This document shows positions 25,071 through 34,057 of a DNA stretch of 52,683 nt, piece by piece. The notes under the pieces are model-generated. The model was not told the DNA's origin, did no database searches, and saw nothing but the letters and a program-made list of their open reading frames with translations. Each line of letters begins with the position of its first letter. The first letter of the stretch is position 1. The DNA is from CAYNLG01 sp964397995 (GTDB lineage Bacteria > Planctomycetota > Phycisphaerae > FEN-1346). The DNA lies in assembly GCA_964397995.1 (NCBI GenBank), contig CAYNLG010000019.1:1-52683 (forward strand), read 5' to 3'. The translations under genes were made by a program, and so were the position numbers.

Positions 25071-26231
25071 ATGACTTCGCTTCTCGCCAAAATCCGTTCC
25101 GGGACCCGTCGCTTTGCCTTGGCCGCGTTCGTCCTGCTCGCGGTCGCGGGCTTGGCCTCCGCCCAGCCGCGCAATGTCATCCTCCTGATCGGCGACGGCA
25201 TGGGCTTCGACCATGTCAAAGCCGCCTCGCTCTATGCCACCGGGGAGGAGGGGCGGCTCTTCATGGAACAACTCCCCGTCCGGGGATCCGTGACGACCCA
25301 TGCCGCCAATGCCGAGCGCGTGCCCGACTCGGCTACCACAGGCAGTTCGCTGGCGACCGGCGAGAAGGTGAACGTCGGCGTCATCAGCGTCGGCCTGCCG
25401 GGCGACGGCAAGGACCTGCCGACGATCCTGGAACGCCTCGCCAAGGAGGGCAAGCGGACCGGCATTGTGACCACGGACTCGTTGGCCGGGGCGACCCCGG
25501 CGGCGTTCATGGCCCACGCCGATCACCGGCACCAGTACGAGGCGCTCTACGAAGACATCTTCGAGCGCACCCGGCCGGACATCCTCTTCGGGGGTACGTG
25601 GAAGATGCCCATGGCGGCCGCCGCCAAGGCCGGATACCACGTGGTACGGACCCGGAAGGAGCTCGATGCGGCGGCGGACGCCAAGGGCCTCCTGCTGGGG
25701 GCCTTCTCGCCCGCGTCGTTGCCCTATGAGTATGCCTACGCCACCCGTGCCGACCCGCGGTACGACACGGTGCCGCACCTCTCCGAGATGACCGAAGCGG
25801 CGCTACGGATTCTGAGTCGCGGGCCGAAGGGGTTCTTCCTGATGGTGGAGGGGGCACGCATCGACCACGCGTCGCACAAGAACCTGCTCCCGCACATCAT
25901 CTGCGAGACGCTGGAGTTCGACAGCACCGTCCAGACGGTCCTTCGCTGGGCCGGCGGCCGCAACGATACGCTCGTCCTCGTGACGGCGGACCACGAGTGC
26001 GGCGGGTTGAAGGTGGTGGAGGGCCGCGGTCCGGGCGAATGGCCCGAGGTGACGTGGTCCAGCAAGGGCCACACGCGCGACCCGGTGCCGCTCTACGTCT
26101 GGGGCGTCGGTGCCGAGGACTTCCGCGGGCGGATTGACAATACGGACATCCCGAAACGCATCCTGGCGCTTCCCGCCGAGAGCGACGCGGTCGACCAGAC
26201 GGCAATCGAGAAGCTCATCACGTCGTACTGA
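25071..26231 (+). CDS. Alkaline phosphatase (PhoA family)
   Basis: A 386-residue exported enzyme with a signal peptide (AAFVLLAVAGLASA, cleavage about residue 31). It hydrolyses phosphomonoesters with two zinc and one magnesium ion. Visible residues are the metal aspartate in LLIGDGMG (Asp42), the Ser nucleophile in VPDSATTG (Ser87), IDHASH and the zinc site TADHECGG. It is shorter than E. coli PhoA, as in many environmental relatives. No Pho box is evident. The gene is convergent with the FAD oxidoreductase, five bases apart. Confidence 0.92.
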   Translation: MTSLLAKIRSGTRRFALAAFVLLAVAGLASAQPRNVILLIGDGMGFDHVKAASLYATGEEGRLFMEQLPVRGSVTTHAANAERVPDSATTGSSLATGEKVNVGVISVGLPGDGKDLPTILERLAKEGKRTGIVTTDSLAGATPAAFMAHADHRHQYEALYEDIFERTRPDILFGGTWKMPMAAAAKAGYHVVRTRKELDAAADAKGLLLGAFSPASLPYEYAYATRADPRYDTVPHLSEMTEAALRILSRGPKGFFLMVEGARIDHASHKNLLPHIICETLEFDSTVQTVLRWAGGRNDTLVLVTADHECGGLKVVEGRGPGEWPEVTWSSKGHTRDPVPLYVWGVGAEDFRGRIDNTDIPKRILALPAESDAVDQTAIEKLITSY

Positions 26232-26236
26232 ACCGC

Positions 26237-27388
26237 TTACAGATTCTCGCCGAAGAGGAACGCCCGCGCGAAACGGTCGGCGATCTCCTGGTTCGAGAAG
26301 ACCAGTGGAAGCAGGAACGTGACGTTCACGTTCGGCATCTGAAGGTAGGGCGCCATCTCCTGCCGCCACGCCGTCTTGAACTTCAGCAGTTCGTCCTGGC
26401 AGGGCGACAGGCTGGACCCGGCGGCGTCGGCTTTCAGAGCCCTGAGGATGCAGGGGGCTGCCAGCGACGCGCTCCAGACGGCCGGGTAGATGCCTTCCCC
26501 GGTTGAGGCCGAGGCGAAGCCCCCGGCATCGCCTATGAGCAGCGTCCGCTTGCCGACGTGCTGTTCGAATTCCAGGGCCGCCCCGGCCGGCACCACGGCC
26601 GCAGCCGCGTTCAGCCGGCTTGGCGCCGCGGCAACCTCGCCGGGCAGCAGGCCGGCCTTCCCGAGAGCCTCTACCCACTCGGCGAAGAGATCGCGTAGCC
26701 CCTTCCCCCCCCGGCTGCGCACCCCGACGCCGACGCTCACGTGCTGGCGCCCCGGGAACGCCCACGCGTAGCCCGGCCGGCCGCCGAATCCGAGCGCGAC
26801 ATGGATCTGTTCGCTGCCGAGGTGCTTGCGCTTCCTGGCCGCGGTCAGAGAGACGTCCGCCGTCAGGCAGTGAACGAGCTGCTGGTCCGCCCATCGCTCG
26901 CGCAGGCCGGTCTGGGCGGCCACCGTGCTTCGCGCCCCGTCGGCGCCCACGAGCAGGCGACCGCTGAGCTTGCGCCGGCTGGTAAGCTGAACCGTGACGT
27001 CGCGCTCACCCGTTTGGACGGCGGCAGCGCTGCGCCCCGTGATGACGTCGGCCCCGGCCTTGGCCGCCCGCTCCACCAAGGCCGCGTCGAACCTGGCCCG
27101 GTCGACGATGTATCCGAGGTGCGCGCGGCTGGTGTGCACGGCTTGCCTGGCGATGTCCGGTGAATGGAAGACGAGACGCCGGAACGGCGTGGCCTTGACC
27201 TTGCGGCGGGCGGCATCCAGATGCTTGAACGCCGAGACCGCTCGGGCGTTTACCCAGCCGCCACACGGCTTGGGCCGCGGGAAGGCGGCCCCGTCCACGA
27301 GGGCCACCGAGGCACCGGCCTCGGCCAGGAACATCGCGAGCGAGGCCCCCGCGGGCCCCGCTCCCACCACAATCACGTCATGGGCCAC
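26237..27388 (-). CDS. FAD-dependent oxidoreductase, geranylgeranyl reductase type
   Basis: A 383-residue flavoprotein. The FAD Rossmann motif GAGPAG is at residues 9-14. PRPKPCGGWV follows at about 45, then the middle GADGARS motif, and finally GDAGGFASASTGEGI (about 290), the pattern of geranylgeranyl reductase and related PHBH-fold enzymes that reduce isoprenoid chains. I place the start at GTG 27388, after GGAG, because the fold begins immediately there; the open frame continues upstream to 27613 only as a shadow of mlaD. It is the last gene of the lipid-transport operon, 34 bases behind mlaD, so a lipid or quinone substrate is plausible. Confidence 0.83.
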   Translation of the reverse strand: MAHDVIVVGAGPAGASLAMFLAEAGASVALVDGAAFPRPKPCGGWVNARAVSAFKHLDAARRKVKATPFRRLVFHSPDIARQAVHTSRAHLGYIVDRARFDAALVERAAKAGADVITGRSAAAVQTGERDVTVQLTSRRKLSGRLLVGADGARSTVAAQTGLRERWADQQLVHCLTADVSLTAARKRKHLGSEQIHVALGFGGRPGYAWAFPGRQHVSVGVGVRSRGGKGLRDLFAEWVEALGKAGLLPGEVAAAPSRLNAAAAVVPAGAALEFEQHVGKRTLLIGDAGGFASASTGEGIYPAVWSASLAAPCILRALKADAAGSSLSPCQDELLKFKTAWRQEMAPYLQMPNVNVTFLLPLVFSNQEIADRFARAFLFGENL

Positions 27389-27422
27389 GAGTTGCTCCGC
27401 TTTTGCGGCCGGCGCCGGGCCG

Positions 27423-28739
27423 TCACTCCTGGACCCGATGCATCTCTTCGAGGAGTTGGGCCTCCGCCTCCTCGTACTTCTGGAAGGTTTCCTTGAGGCG
27501 TTCCATGAGGCCGTCGATGAACTCCTGGTCGACCTCCAGCCCCTGCTCACGGGCGGCGACGGTGGCCTGGAGGGCGTCGGAGAAGCTGTCGAGGTCCGCG
27601 GCGGCGCTGGCAAAGGCCCTGGCCGTGTCGTAGAGATTGAGCGATTCGACTTCCTTCTTGTCGGGGCGGGCCAGCAGCCGCCATGGCGCCCGGCGGACCT
27701 CCTTCGCCAGGGCCTTCAGGTGCTCACTGGTGGCGCGGAAGTTCTGAAGCGTCGTATCGAGCCCCGGCTTGTTCATGACGACGACGTCACGGGTGTCGGC
27801 GGTAATTCCCTTGAGGTTGGCCATGGCCTCGCGGGCGTTGGCCATCGTCTGGTCGGCCTTCTCGAGGGCCGGTGGCAGTTGTTCGCCCACCTTCTTGATG
27901 AGCGCTTTGCCGTCGGCCAGGATCGCCCCGCCGTCGGTGTCGGCCTTCTTCGCGAAGCTGCCGGCGTGGGCCAACGCCTCCTTCAGAGGCTCACGGCTCT
28001 CTTTCAGGATACCGTTGATCTGGTCGGCCGTCTCGTTCGCCTTGTTCGCGAAGGTGCGCGCGTCAGCCAGCATCAACCGGATGTCCTGCCGGTTCTCGTC
28101 GAGGACCGCTTCCATTTTGCGGATGGCGCCGTCGGCCGTCGTGGCCAGGCCCTTGACCCTCGCGATCAACTCGGGAGCCTCGTTATCCAACTGCTCCGAG
28201 ATGCTCCGCACGTGGGCGAGGATCTCCTGCAGATCCAGCCGCTGGGCCTCCCCGATGCCGAGTTCGGCGGCGGCCGCCGCGAACGGCGACTGCTGGTTGC
28301 CCTGAAGGAAGTCGCCATCGCCGATGACGCCGGCATCGACCGTGCCGGGGTCCGCGATGTTGATGACCGCCGACTGGCCGACCAGGCTCTGCTGGACCAC
28401 GACGCGCGCGTTCCTGTAGAGGACGTAGGTGCCGGGCACGGTGGCCGTTACGTCGACGACGTAGCGGGTGCCCTGGCGGGCCTCGCCGTCGCCGCCCAAC
28501 TGCCACGGCTCGGCCTTCAGTTCGATGCCGGTCACACGCCCCACGGGTTGGCCGACCAGGTTGACCGGGCTGCCGGGCTTTACGTTGGGCGCCGAGGCGA
28601 ACTCGATATGCACGGTGCGGATGTCGCCGAACAGACCCTCCCGGCCGCCCACCATGACCAGGATGACCACCGCGGCCACCATGGCGGCCACCAGGAACAG
28701 GCCGGCCGCAACGCGGTTCCGGACGGCTTGATAGGGCAT
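27423..28739 (-). CDS. mlaD: MlaD/MCE-domain lipid transport protein
   Basis: A 438-residue protein with one N-terminal membrane helix (about 10-30), an MCE domain (TVHIEFASAPNVKPGSPVNL to VINIADPGT, read in parts, about 42-135) and a long alpha-helical region (about 165-430) with heptad-like hydrophobic spacing. MCE proteins form hexameric rings in the periplasm that shuttle lipids between membranes; the long helical tail could make a needle-like tunnel as in PqiB or YebT. AAGGAG precedes the ATG. It follows mlaF and mlaE. No mlaC is present, which fits a tail that itself bridges the periplasm. Confidence 0.9.
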   Translation of the reverse strand: MPYQAVRNRVAAGLFLVAAMVAAVVILVMVGGREGLFGDIRTVHIEFASAPNVKPGSPVNLVGQPVGRVTGIELKAEPWQLGGDGEARQGTRYVVDVTATVPGTYVLYRNARVVVQQSLVGQSAVINIADPGTVDAGVIGDGDFLQGNQQSPFAAAAAELGIGEAQRLDLQEILAHVRSISEQLDNEAPELIARVKGLATTADGAIRKMEAVLDENRQDIRLMLADARTFANKANETADQINGILKESREPLKEALAHAGSFAKKADTDGGAILADGKALIKKVGEQLPPALEKADQTMANAREAMANLKGITADTRDVVVMNKPGLDTTLQNFRATSEHLKALAKEVRRAPWRLLARPDKKEVESLNLYDTARAFASAAADLDSFSDALQATVAAREQGLEVDQEFIDGLMERLKETFQKYEEAEAQLLEEMHRVQE

Positions 28740-28749
28740 GGAAGGCTCC

Positions 28750-29571
28750 TTAGGTCGACGGCCCCGGCGTGAAGCCGAGGAGGTCGGAGAGATAATCGGT
28801 CTTGCAGACCCGCAGCGGGATCGGCCCGTCCGCGAGGCCCTCGACGAACTGAAGCACCCGTTCGTCGGTGGACGCCTGCAGTTCCGCCGGCGTGCCGACG
28901 GCGATGAACTCGCCGCAGTACAGCATGGCAATGCGATCGGCGATGCGGAACGCGCTCTTCATGTCGTGGGTGACCACGATGCTCGTGACGCCGAGCTTGG
29001 TCTTCAGGTCCAGGACCAACTGGTCGATGACGCTGGTCGCGATCGGGTCGAGGCCGGAGGTCGGCTCGTCGTAGAAGAGGATCTCCGGGTCCAGCGCGAT
29101 GGCCCGGGCCAGGCCGACCCGCTTCTTCATGCCGCCCGATATCTGCGACGGCATCAGGTCGTCGAAGTCCCGCAGGCCCACAAGTTCCAGCTTCATCTTG
29201 ACGACCATCTGGATGATCTTGTCGTCGAGGTCGGTGTGCTCGCGCAGGGGCAGAGCGACGTTTTCGCCGACGGTCATCGACGAGTACAGGGCGCCGCTCT
29301 GAAAGAGCACGCCGAACCGGCGGCGGATCGCATCCACGGTTACCGGGGGGGAGCAGCACATGTCCGTCCCCCACATGAAGACGTGCCCCTCGTCCGGGGT
29401 GTACAGGCCGATAATCGTGCGCAGCAACGTCGACTTGCCGCTCCCCGAGCCCCCGATGATGACCAGGGTCTCGCCGGGGGCGACCTTCAGACGGATGTCC
29501 CGGAGGACGTCGCGGCCGTCGAAGGTCTTCCGGACGTTGCGGAGTTCGAGGATCGGTCCCGGGGTCGTCAT
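28750..29571 (-). CDS. mlaF: ABC transporter ATPase, MlaF type
   Basis: A 273-residue ATPase with Walker A GGSGSGKST (40-48), ABC signature SGGMKKR (145-151) and Walker B ILFYDEPTSGLDP (164-176). The signature SGGMKKRVGLARA is the form found in Mla/MCE-linked ATPases. It powers lipid movement by the MlaE-MlaD complex at the inner membrane. The start is 4 bases after the mlaE stop and 10 bases precede mlaD, so the three genes are coupled. About 30 residues beyond a minimal ATPase domain form a C-terminal tail. Confidence 0.95.
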   Translation of the reverse strand: MTTPGPILELRNVRKTFDGRDVLRDIRLKVAPGETLVIIGGSGSGKSTLLRTIIGLYTPDEGHVFMWGTDMCCSPPVTVDAIRRRFGVLFQSGALYSSMTVGENVALPLREHTDLDDKIIQMVVKMKLELVGLRDFDDLMPSQISGGMKKRVGLARAIALDPEILFYDEPTSGLDPIATSVIDQLVLDLKTKLGVTSIVVTHDMKSAFRIADRIAMLYCGEFIAVGTPAELQASTDERVLQFVEGLADGPIPLRVCKTDYLSDLLGFTPGPST

Positions 29572-29575
29572 GACT

Positions 29576-30385
29576 CTACCAGATGAAGAAGAAGATCGCG
29601 GTGAACGCGCAGTTGGCGACGATGATCAGGAAGATGGAGCGGACGACACTCGCGGTGGTATGCACGCCGACGCTGGCGGCGTCGCCCCCGACGCTCAGGC
29701 CCTCGTAGCAGGCGACCAGCACGATGATGGCTCCGTAGATGCCCCCCTTGATCAGGCCGGTGGCCACATCCTTCACGAGCAGCGCCTCAAGAGCCGTGTG
29801 GTAGTATTGGTAGGGGTCGATGCCCAGGATGCCCGTCGAGACGACCAGACCCCCCAGTGTGCCCACGATGTTCGAGAGGACCGTCAGTGCCAGGGTCATG
29901 AGCATCACGGCCACGACGCGCGGCACGACCAGGAACCTGACCGGGTCGATGGCGCTGATCTCCAGGGCGCGGATTTCCTCGCCGACCGCCATCGTGCCGA
30001 GCTCCGCCGTGATGGCCGCCCCGGCGAAGCCCGTCAGCACCACGGCCGCCAGCAGCGGCCCGAGTTGCGGGAAGACGGCCTTGGCCACGACGGTGGCGAG
30101 CTGCCCCAACTGGCCGTAATCCGCGAGGACCGGAGCCAGCGTGAAGGCCAGCGTCATGCCGACGAAGAACTGCACGAGAACCACGATGGGGATGGCGCGT
30201 ACCCCGAGGCGCACCATCTGGAAGAAGGTCTCGTCGACCTTGATGCGCGGGCGCCGCACCACGCCCAGCACGGTCTGGCGGGCGGTGTCGAGGGTCAGGT
30301 ACCCGATGCCGCCCATATAGGCCAGCACCCCTTCCGCCTGGGCGCCGAGACGCTCGAAGGGGCGGAGGATGCGCGAAGCGCTCAC
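29576..30385 (-). CDS. mlaE: MlaE-family permease
   Basis: A 269-residue inner-membrane protein with five or six spans. Family features include GVRAIPIVVLVQFFVGMTLAF, the Gly/Glu-rich loop AAITAELGTMAVGEEIRALE in two halves (about 125-145) and PRVVAVMLMTLALT. It begins at GTG 30385, overlapping the STAS stop by 4 bases (GTGA). It forms the membrane core of the MCE lipid transporter with MlaF, MlaD and the STAS protein. Confidence 0.93.
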   Translation of the reverse strand: MSASRILRPFERLGAQAEGVLAYMGGIGYLTLDTARQTVLGVVRRPRIKVDETFFQMVRLGVRAIPIVVLVQFFVGMTLAFTLAPVLADYGQLGQLATVVAKAVFPQLGPLLAAVVLTGFAGAAITAELGTMAVGEEIRALEISAIDPVRFLVVPRVVAVMLMTLALTVLSNIVGTLGGLVVSTGILGIDPYQYYHTALEALLVKDVATGLIKGGIYGAIIVLVACYEGLSVGGDAASVGVHTTASVVRSIFLIIVANCAFTAIFFFIW

Positions 30386-30735
30386 GCCGTCAGGGCCTCC
30401 TCGACGTCGGGGGCGGTCGTAAAGACGTTAATCAGCCGGGAGATCTCGAAGACCCCCCGGACGCGGTCACTCATTCCGGCCAGCACCACCTTGCCGTCAA
30501 ACGGCGCCGTGAGCTGTAGCGCCTCGACCAGCGTGGCCACGCCGCTCGAATCGATGTAGGGCGTGGCCGAGAGGTCGATGACCAGCCGCTCGGGCTTGGA
30601 CGTCGCGGCCTCCCGCAGCGCCTGCCGCAGGGCCGGGGACGTGAAGACCGTCACGTCCCCGAGCGTCTTGAGCACGGTCCCGCCTTCGCATACACGGGTC
30701 TCGACCGCGAAATCGTCGTCGGGTAGCTCGCTCAT
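30382..30735 (-). CDS. STAS-domain protein (MlaB-like or anti-anti-sigma)
   Basis: A 117-residue single STAS domain. The strand VIDLSATPYIDSSGVATLV carries the DSSG loop (62-65) with the Ser that is phosphorylated in anti-anti-sigma factors. In Mla transporters a STAS protein, MlaB, binds and stabilises the MlaF ATPase. Its place directly before mlaE, with 4-base overlaps on both sides, favours that role over sigma-factor control. The retained DSSG leaves phospho-regulation possible. Confidence 0.88.
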   Translation of the reverse strand: MSELPDDDFAVETRVCEGGTVLKTLGDVTVFTSPALRQALREAATSKPERLVIDLSATPYIDSSGVATLVEALQLTAPFDGKVVLAGMSDRVRGVFEISRLINVFTTAPDVEEALTA

Positions 30736-31121
30736 GGTCCTCGCGTTTCCGGGGAAGGGGTCGCGTCACCTTCCGCTACGGGCTGTTCCTCGGCCCACCA
30801 GGCCCGCCATCGAGCCACGACGTCGGCCCGCTCCTGGTCCGTGGTGGCCCGGTGGAAGCCGAAGTCCTTGTCTGTCAGGCGCTGCAGGCCGGCCGCCGCA
30901 CACCAGCGGACCCCGTCGTCTTCGGCCTCCAGAAGGTCGATCAGGTACGGCACGGCCGTCCGGTCGCCTTGGGTAGCCAGCGTGGCGATGGCAGCCGCTT
31001 GACGTCGCGGATGGTCCTCCTGAAGCCGCGTGAGAAGCGCCTCGCGGCTCGGGCTGCACCCGAACCCGGCTCCCCATGCGACGAGGAGGATCAGCCCACC
31101 TGTGATGTGCCGCACACGCAT
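30732..31121 (-). CDS. Small HEAT-repeat protein, probable lipoprotein
   Basis: A 129-residue protein with a hydrophobic N-terminus ending in GAGFGCSPSR, so Cys22 could be lipidated, though the lipobox is imperfect. The mature part holds helical HEAT-like repeats (DHPRRQAAAIATLATQGDRTAVP in part, then EDDGVRWCAAAGLQRLT) and a W-rich C-terminus. It leads the Mla operon and its stop overlaps the STAS start. A role in docking or assembly of the transporter is a guess. GTG at 31115 is an alternative start, as the AAGGA site lies very close to the ATG. Confidence 0.72.
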   Translation of the reverse strand: MRVRHITGGLILLVAWGAGFGCSPSREALLTRLQEDHPRRQAAAIATLATQGDRTAVPYLIDLLEAEDDGVRWCAAAGLQRLTDKDFGFHRATTDQERADVVARWRAWWAEEQPVAEGDATPSPETRGP

Positions 31122-31173
31122 CCTTGCGCCGCCAGCGCGGACTCGTCCCGCGCCCCCAACCTGTCATGGCGGG

Positions 31174-31202
31174 ATTATAGACCTCCGGCGTGCCGCTGCC
31201 AA
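31174..31202 (-). promoter_or_regulatory. Sigma-70 promoter of the Mla operon
   Basis: On the minus strand TTGGCA (31202-31197) and a perfect TATAAT (31179-31174) with a 17-base spacer, about 52 bases before the HEAT-like gene. Confidence 0.75.
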
Positions 31203-31221
31203 GCAAAATGGCCCGTTTGCG

Positions 31222-31250
31222 TTGCCAGCCGGGAGGCGGTCTGATACCAT
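31222..31250 (+). promoter_or_regulatory. Promoter of the DUF502-purO operon
   Basis: TTGCCA (31222-31227) and TACCAT (31245-31250) with a 17-base spacer, 42 bases before the DUF502 gene and back to back with the Mla promoter. Confidence 0.55.
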
Positions 31251-31292
31251 CATATCCGGAGCCCGGTCTTGGGGGCCGGCAGGAGCACACGG

Positions 31293-32123
31293 ATGCCTGT
31301 CTGGCGGAGCGTGAAACGGTCGTTCTGGCGCGGTCTGGCGGCCCTGCTGCCCGCCCTGCTGACCATCACCATCGCGGGGTTGGGCATCTCCTTCGTCTAC
31401 AAGTACGCCGGTCAGTATGTGAACCAGGCCATCATCTACGTGGCCGCCCTGTCCCTCGGCTGTCCGGCCGGGGACGTTGAGGCTTGGTACAACGCCCACT
31501 GGTTCTACTGGGTGGGGGTGGTGGTGGCCATCGTCGGCGTTTGTGCCGCCGCCTACTTGCTCGGCACGTTCCTCGGCAACCGCATCGTGCGCATCGCCGA
31601 GGCGTGGCTGATGCGCATGCCTCTCCTTCGCCGCATCTACCCCGGGGCCAAGCAGGTCTCGGAGTTCCTCTTCTCCGAGCGGGCCGTCGAGTTCCGCCGG
31701 GTGGTTGCCATCGAGTACCCGCGTCGCGGCGTCTGGTCGATCGGCTTCGTCACCGGGCGCAGTTTCCGGGCCCTCTGCGAGACGGCCGGCCAGGAGTTCC
31801 TGACGGTGTTCATCCCGAGCTCGCCGACGCCCGTGACGGGGTACGTGGTGGCCGTGCCGCGGAGAGAGGTCGTCGACCTGCCGATCACGGTGGACGAGGC
31901 CCTGCAGTATACGATCTCCGGCGGCGTCATCCTGCCCCCGGCGGAGCGCCTGGAGTCGCTCGAGGTGGCCCTCATGGTAAGCCGCGGCCAACTCCAGGGC
32001 GCCGAGGACACGCCGGCCCCGACGGCGGCGCCGCGCCGCAGCGAAGAAACCCCGCCCGCGACCGAGGCGGCTGACCGGCCGTCGGCCGGCGAGAACGCCG
32101 GCGACCTGCCGCCCGAATCGTGA
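31293..32123 (+). CDS. DUF502 family membrane protein
   Basis: A 276-residue protein with two membrane helices (about 15-40 and 75-98) followed by a cytoplasmic or periplasmic domain. The segment RIYPGAKQVSEFLFSE and the later VFIPSSPTPVTGYVVAVP, with DLPITVDEALQYTISGGVI, are hallmarks of DUF502. The C-terminal 45 residues are Pro/Ala/Glu-rich and probably disordered. AGGAG lies 6-7 bases before the ATG. The biochemical function of DUF502 is not established. Confidence 0.9.
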   Translation: MPVWRSVKRSFWRGLAALLPALLTITIAGLGISFVYKYAGQYVNQAIIYVAALSLGCPAGDVEAWYNAHWFYWVGVVVAIVGVCAAAYLLGTFLGNRIVRIAEAWLMRMPLLRRIYPGAKQVSEFLFSERAVEFRRVVAIEYPRRGVWSIGFVTGRSFRALCETAGQEFLTVFIPSSPTPVTGYVVAVPRREVVDLPITVDEALQYTISGGVILPPAERLESLEVALMVSRGQLQGAEDTPAPTAAPRRSEETPPATEAADRPSAGENAGDLPPES

Positions 32124-32142
32124 CCTGCTGAGGAGGCAACCC

Positions 32143-32787
32143 GTGTACGTCGGACGCATCGTCGCCGTGGGCCGCACCCCGGATGGCCGCAACGCCGTCA
32201 TGTACCGCGTCTCGAGCCGGTCGTTTCCGAACCGGCGCACCGTCGAGACGCCGCGGGGTTTGGCCGTCGTGCCCCGCGAGGGCCATGAAGCCGACCTCGC
32301 GAAGAATCCGTACATCGCCTACAACTGCCTGCGGCTGGCGGGGGACGTGGCGGTGGCGACGAACGGGTCGCACACGGACCCGGTGGCCGAGAAGGTGGCC
32401 GCCGGGATGCCGATCCGTGACGCTCTCGTCCAGGCACTGCTTGCCCTCGACTACGAGAAGGACGACTACAACACGCCGCGCATCGCCGTGGCCGTCCGCC
32501 GCGGGGCCGAGGTGGGATGGGCCGGCGTCGTCCGCTGTGACGGGCTGCACGTGCGGTCGTTCGCGCTGGCCGCCGGCCAGGCGGTGTATCTGGCCACGTA
32601 CGAGGTGGACGACCCGCGCGAGGGCCAGGCCACCACGTTCGAGGCGGCGTCGGCTGCTGAAGCCGCCCGCTGGGTGGTCTCGGGGGGCGCGTTCTCCGAG
32701 CTCGAGAAGCCGGTCTGTGCGGCAGCCGCCGTCGCGGTCGACGCGGGATTCGAGACGGCCTGCTACACCGTCGAGGCACCCGTGTGA
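32143..32787 (+). CDS. PurO-like IMP cyclohydrolase
   Basis: A 214-residue protein of the archaeal-type IMP cyclohydrolase family, which closes the purine ring (FAICAR to IMP). The family start YVGRIVAVGRTPDG, SSRSFPNR and NPYIAYNCLRLAG are recognisable, as are THTDP-like GSHTDPVAEKV and the YEKDDYNTPRIA segment. GTG start at 32143 with GAGGAGG upstream, 19 bases after the DUF502 gene. Some bacterial relatives may have other substrates, so I do not use the name purO as proven. Confidence 0.8.
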   Translation: MYVGRIVAVGRTPDGRNAVMYRVSSRSFPNRRTVETPRGLAVVPREGHEADLAKNPYIAYNCLRLAGDVAVATNGSHTDPVAEKVAAGMPIRDALVQALLALDYEKDDYNTPRIAVAVRRGAEVGWAGVVRCDGLHVRSFALAAGQAVYLATYEVDDPREGQATTFEAASAAEAARWVVSGGAFSELEKPVCAAAAVAVDAGFETACYTVEAPV

Positions 32788-32831
32788 GACGTCGGTCGGG
32801 CTGACGTACCAGGAGGCAAAGGAGGCCGCCG

Positions 32832-33992
32832 TTGAGCCGCGCGCTCCGCGTCGAGACCCGTGTCGACTATGGCAACGCCTGCGACGTCGAGGTCTTCGAG
32901 GCCCCCGACCCGCCGGCCGTCCACTTTGCCGCCGACCCCCATGGCGGGCCGGAGTGCCTCTGGTTCTGCTTCCAGGTGGTCGCCGAGAAGCCGCTCGCGA
33001 GTGAGACTGTGCGCCTGGTCCTCAAGCACACCGAGACGATGCTGGGGGGGCGCCCGGTCGAGCACATGCAACCGGTGATGCGGACGCCGGAGACGGACTG
33101 GCGCCGTCTCGGGCCCGCCGAGTATGTGTGCCTGCCCGACGGTCGCTGCCGCGCCGCCTGGACCGTGCCGGCGCCCCGTGACTGGCTCCAGGTGGCGTTC
33201 TGCTACCCGTATGGGCGGCCGGAGGTCGCCTCCCTCGTGGCCGACAGCGGCAGTGCGTGGCGGGCCGATACCATCGGCGTCACCCAGGCCGCCCGGCCCA
33301 TGGTGCGCCTTGCCAACGACCTCGGGACCCCCGGCGGCACGCGGCCGGGAATGTACTTCACGGCCCGGCAGCACTCCGGCGAGACGCCCGGCTCGTGGGT
33401 CCTGGACGGCGCCTTGCGCCGGTTGGCGGAACTCGGGGATGCGGCCCCGCTGGTCTGGGCGGTGCCGCTGGCGAACCTCGACGGCGTCGAGGGGGGCGAC
33501 TACGGCAAGGACAACTTCCCTTGGGACCTCAACCGGGCGTGGGGCACACCGCCGATGCGGCACGAGACGCTTGTGCTGCAACAGGACATCCGGCGCTGGC
33601 GCGAGCGGTGCCGCCCCGTCCTCGGCCTGGACTTCCACGCCCCCGGCGGGTGCGAGACGGGCGGGGCCTACTTCTACGTCCCGGACCCCGACGACCAGCC
33701 CGAGGAACGCCGCCGCGCGGCCTGGTGGGTCGACCGCCTGGCCGACGCCGTCGGGCCGAGGTACATGGCCGAGGCCGCGGCCCGCGTCGCGAACTACCCC
33801 TCACGCTGGAACCACGCCTCCTTCCGGCGGTTCTTCGAGCCGATGGGCATCCCGGGCATCTGTCTCGAAACGCCCTACGCCCGGGCCGGCGAGACGGTCT
33901 TGACGCGGCGTTCCTACCGCGATATCGGCCGCCGCCTGGCCGACGGACTGGCGGGCGCCGCCGCTGAATGGCCTGAACCCCCCGAGCCGTAG
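32832..33992 (+). CDS. M14-family zinc carboxypeptidase
   Basis: A 386-residue protein without signal peptide. The N-terminal 145 residues are beta-rich, as in cytosolic carboxypeptidase-like M14 enzymes. The catalytic domain has every key residue: zinc ligands His181 and Glu184 (ARQHSGETPGSW) and His269 (LDFHAPGG), the substrate-binding DLNRAW (232-237) and the general base Glu346 (CLETPYA). It begins at TTG 32832 with AAAGGAGG in front. It would remove C-terminal amino acids from peptides or split amidated small molecules. It is last in its operon, before a terminator. Confidence 0.86.
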   Translation: MSRALRVETRVDYGNACDVEVFEAPDPPAVHFAADPHGGPECLWFCFQVVAEKPLASETVRLVLKHTETMLGGRPVEHMQPVMRTPETDWRRLGPAEYVCLPDGRCRAAWTVPAPRDWLQVAFCYPYGRPEVASLVADSGSAWRADTIGVTQAARPMVRLANDLGTPGGTRPGMYFTARQHSGETPGSWVLDGALRRLAELGDAAPLVWAVPLANLDGVEGGDYGKDNFPWDLNRAWGTPPMRHETLVLQQDIRRWRERCRPVLGLDFHAPGGCETGGAYFYVPDPDDQPEERRRAAWWVDRLADAVGPRYMAEAAARVANYPSRWNHASFRRFFEPMGIPGICLETPYARAGETVLTRRSYRDIGRRLADGLAGAAAEWPEPPEP

Positions 33993-34057
33993 GCGCCCCG
34001 GTCCGGCTGCCGCCAAACAGGGGGGAACTCTGACGGCGCCCGCCGGTTCAAGTCCAC

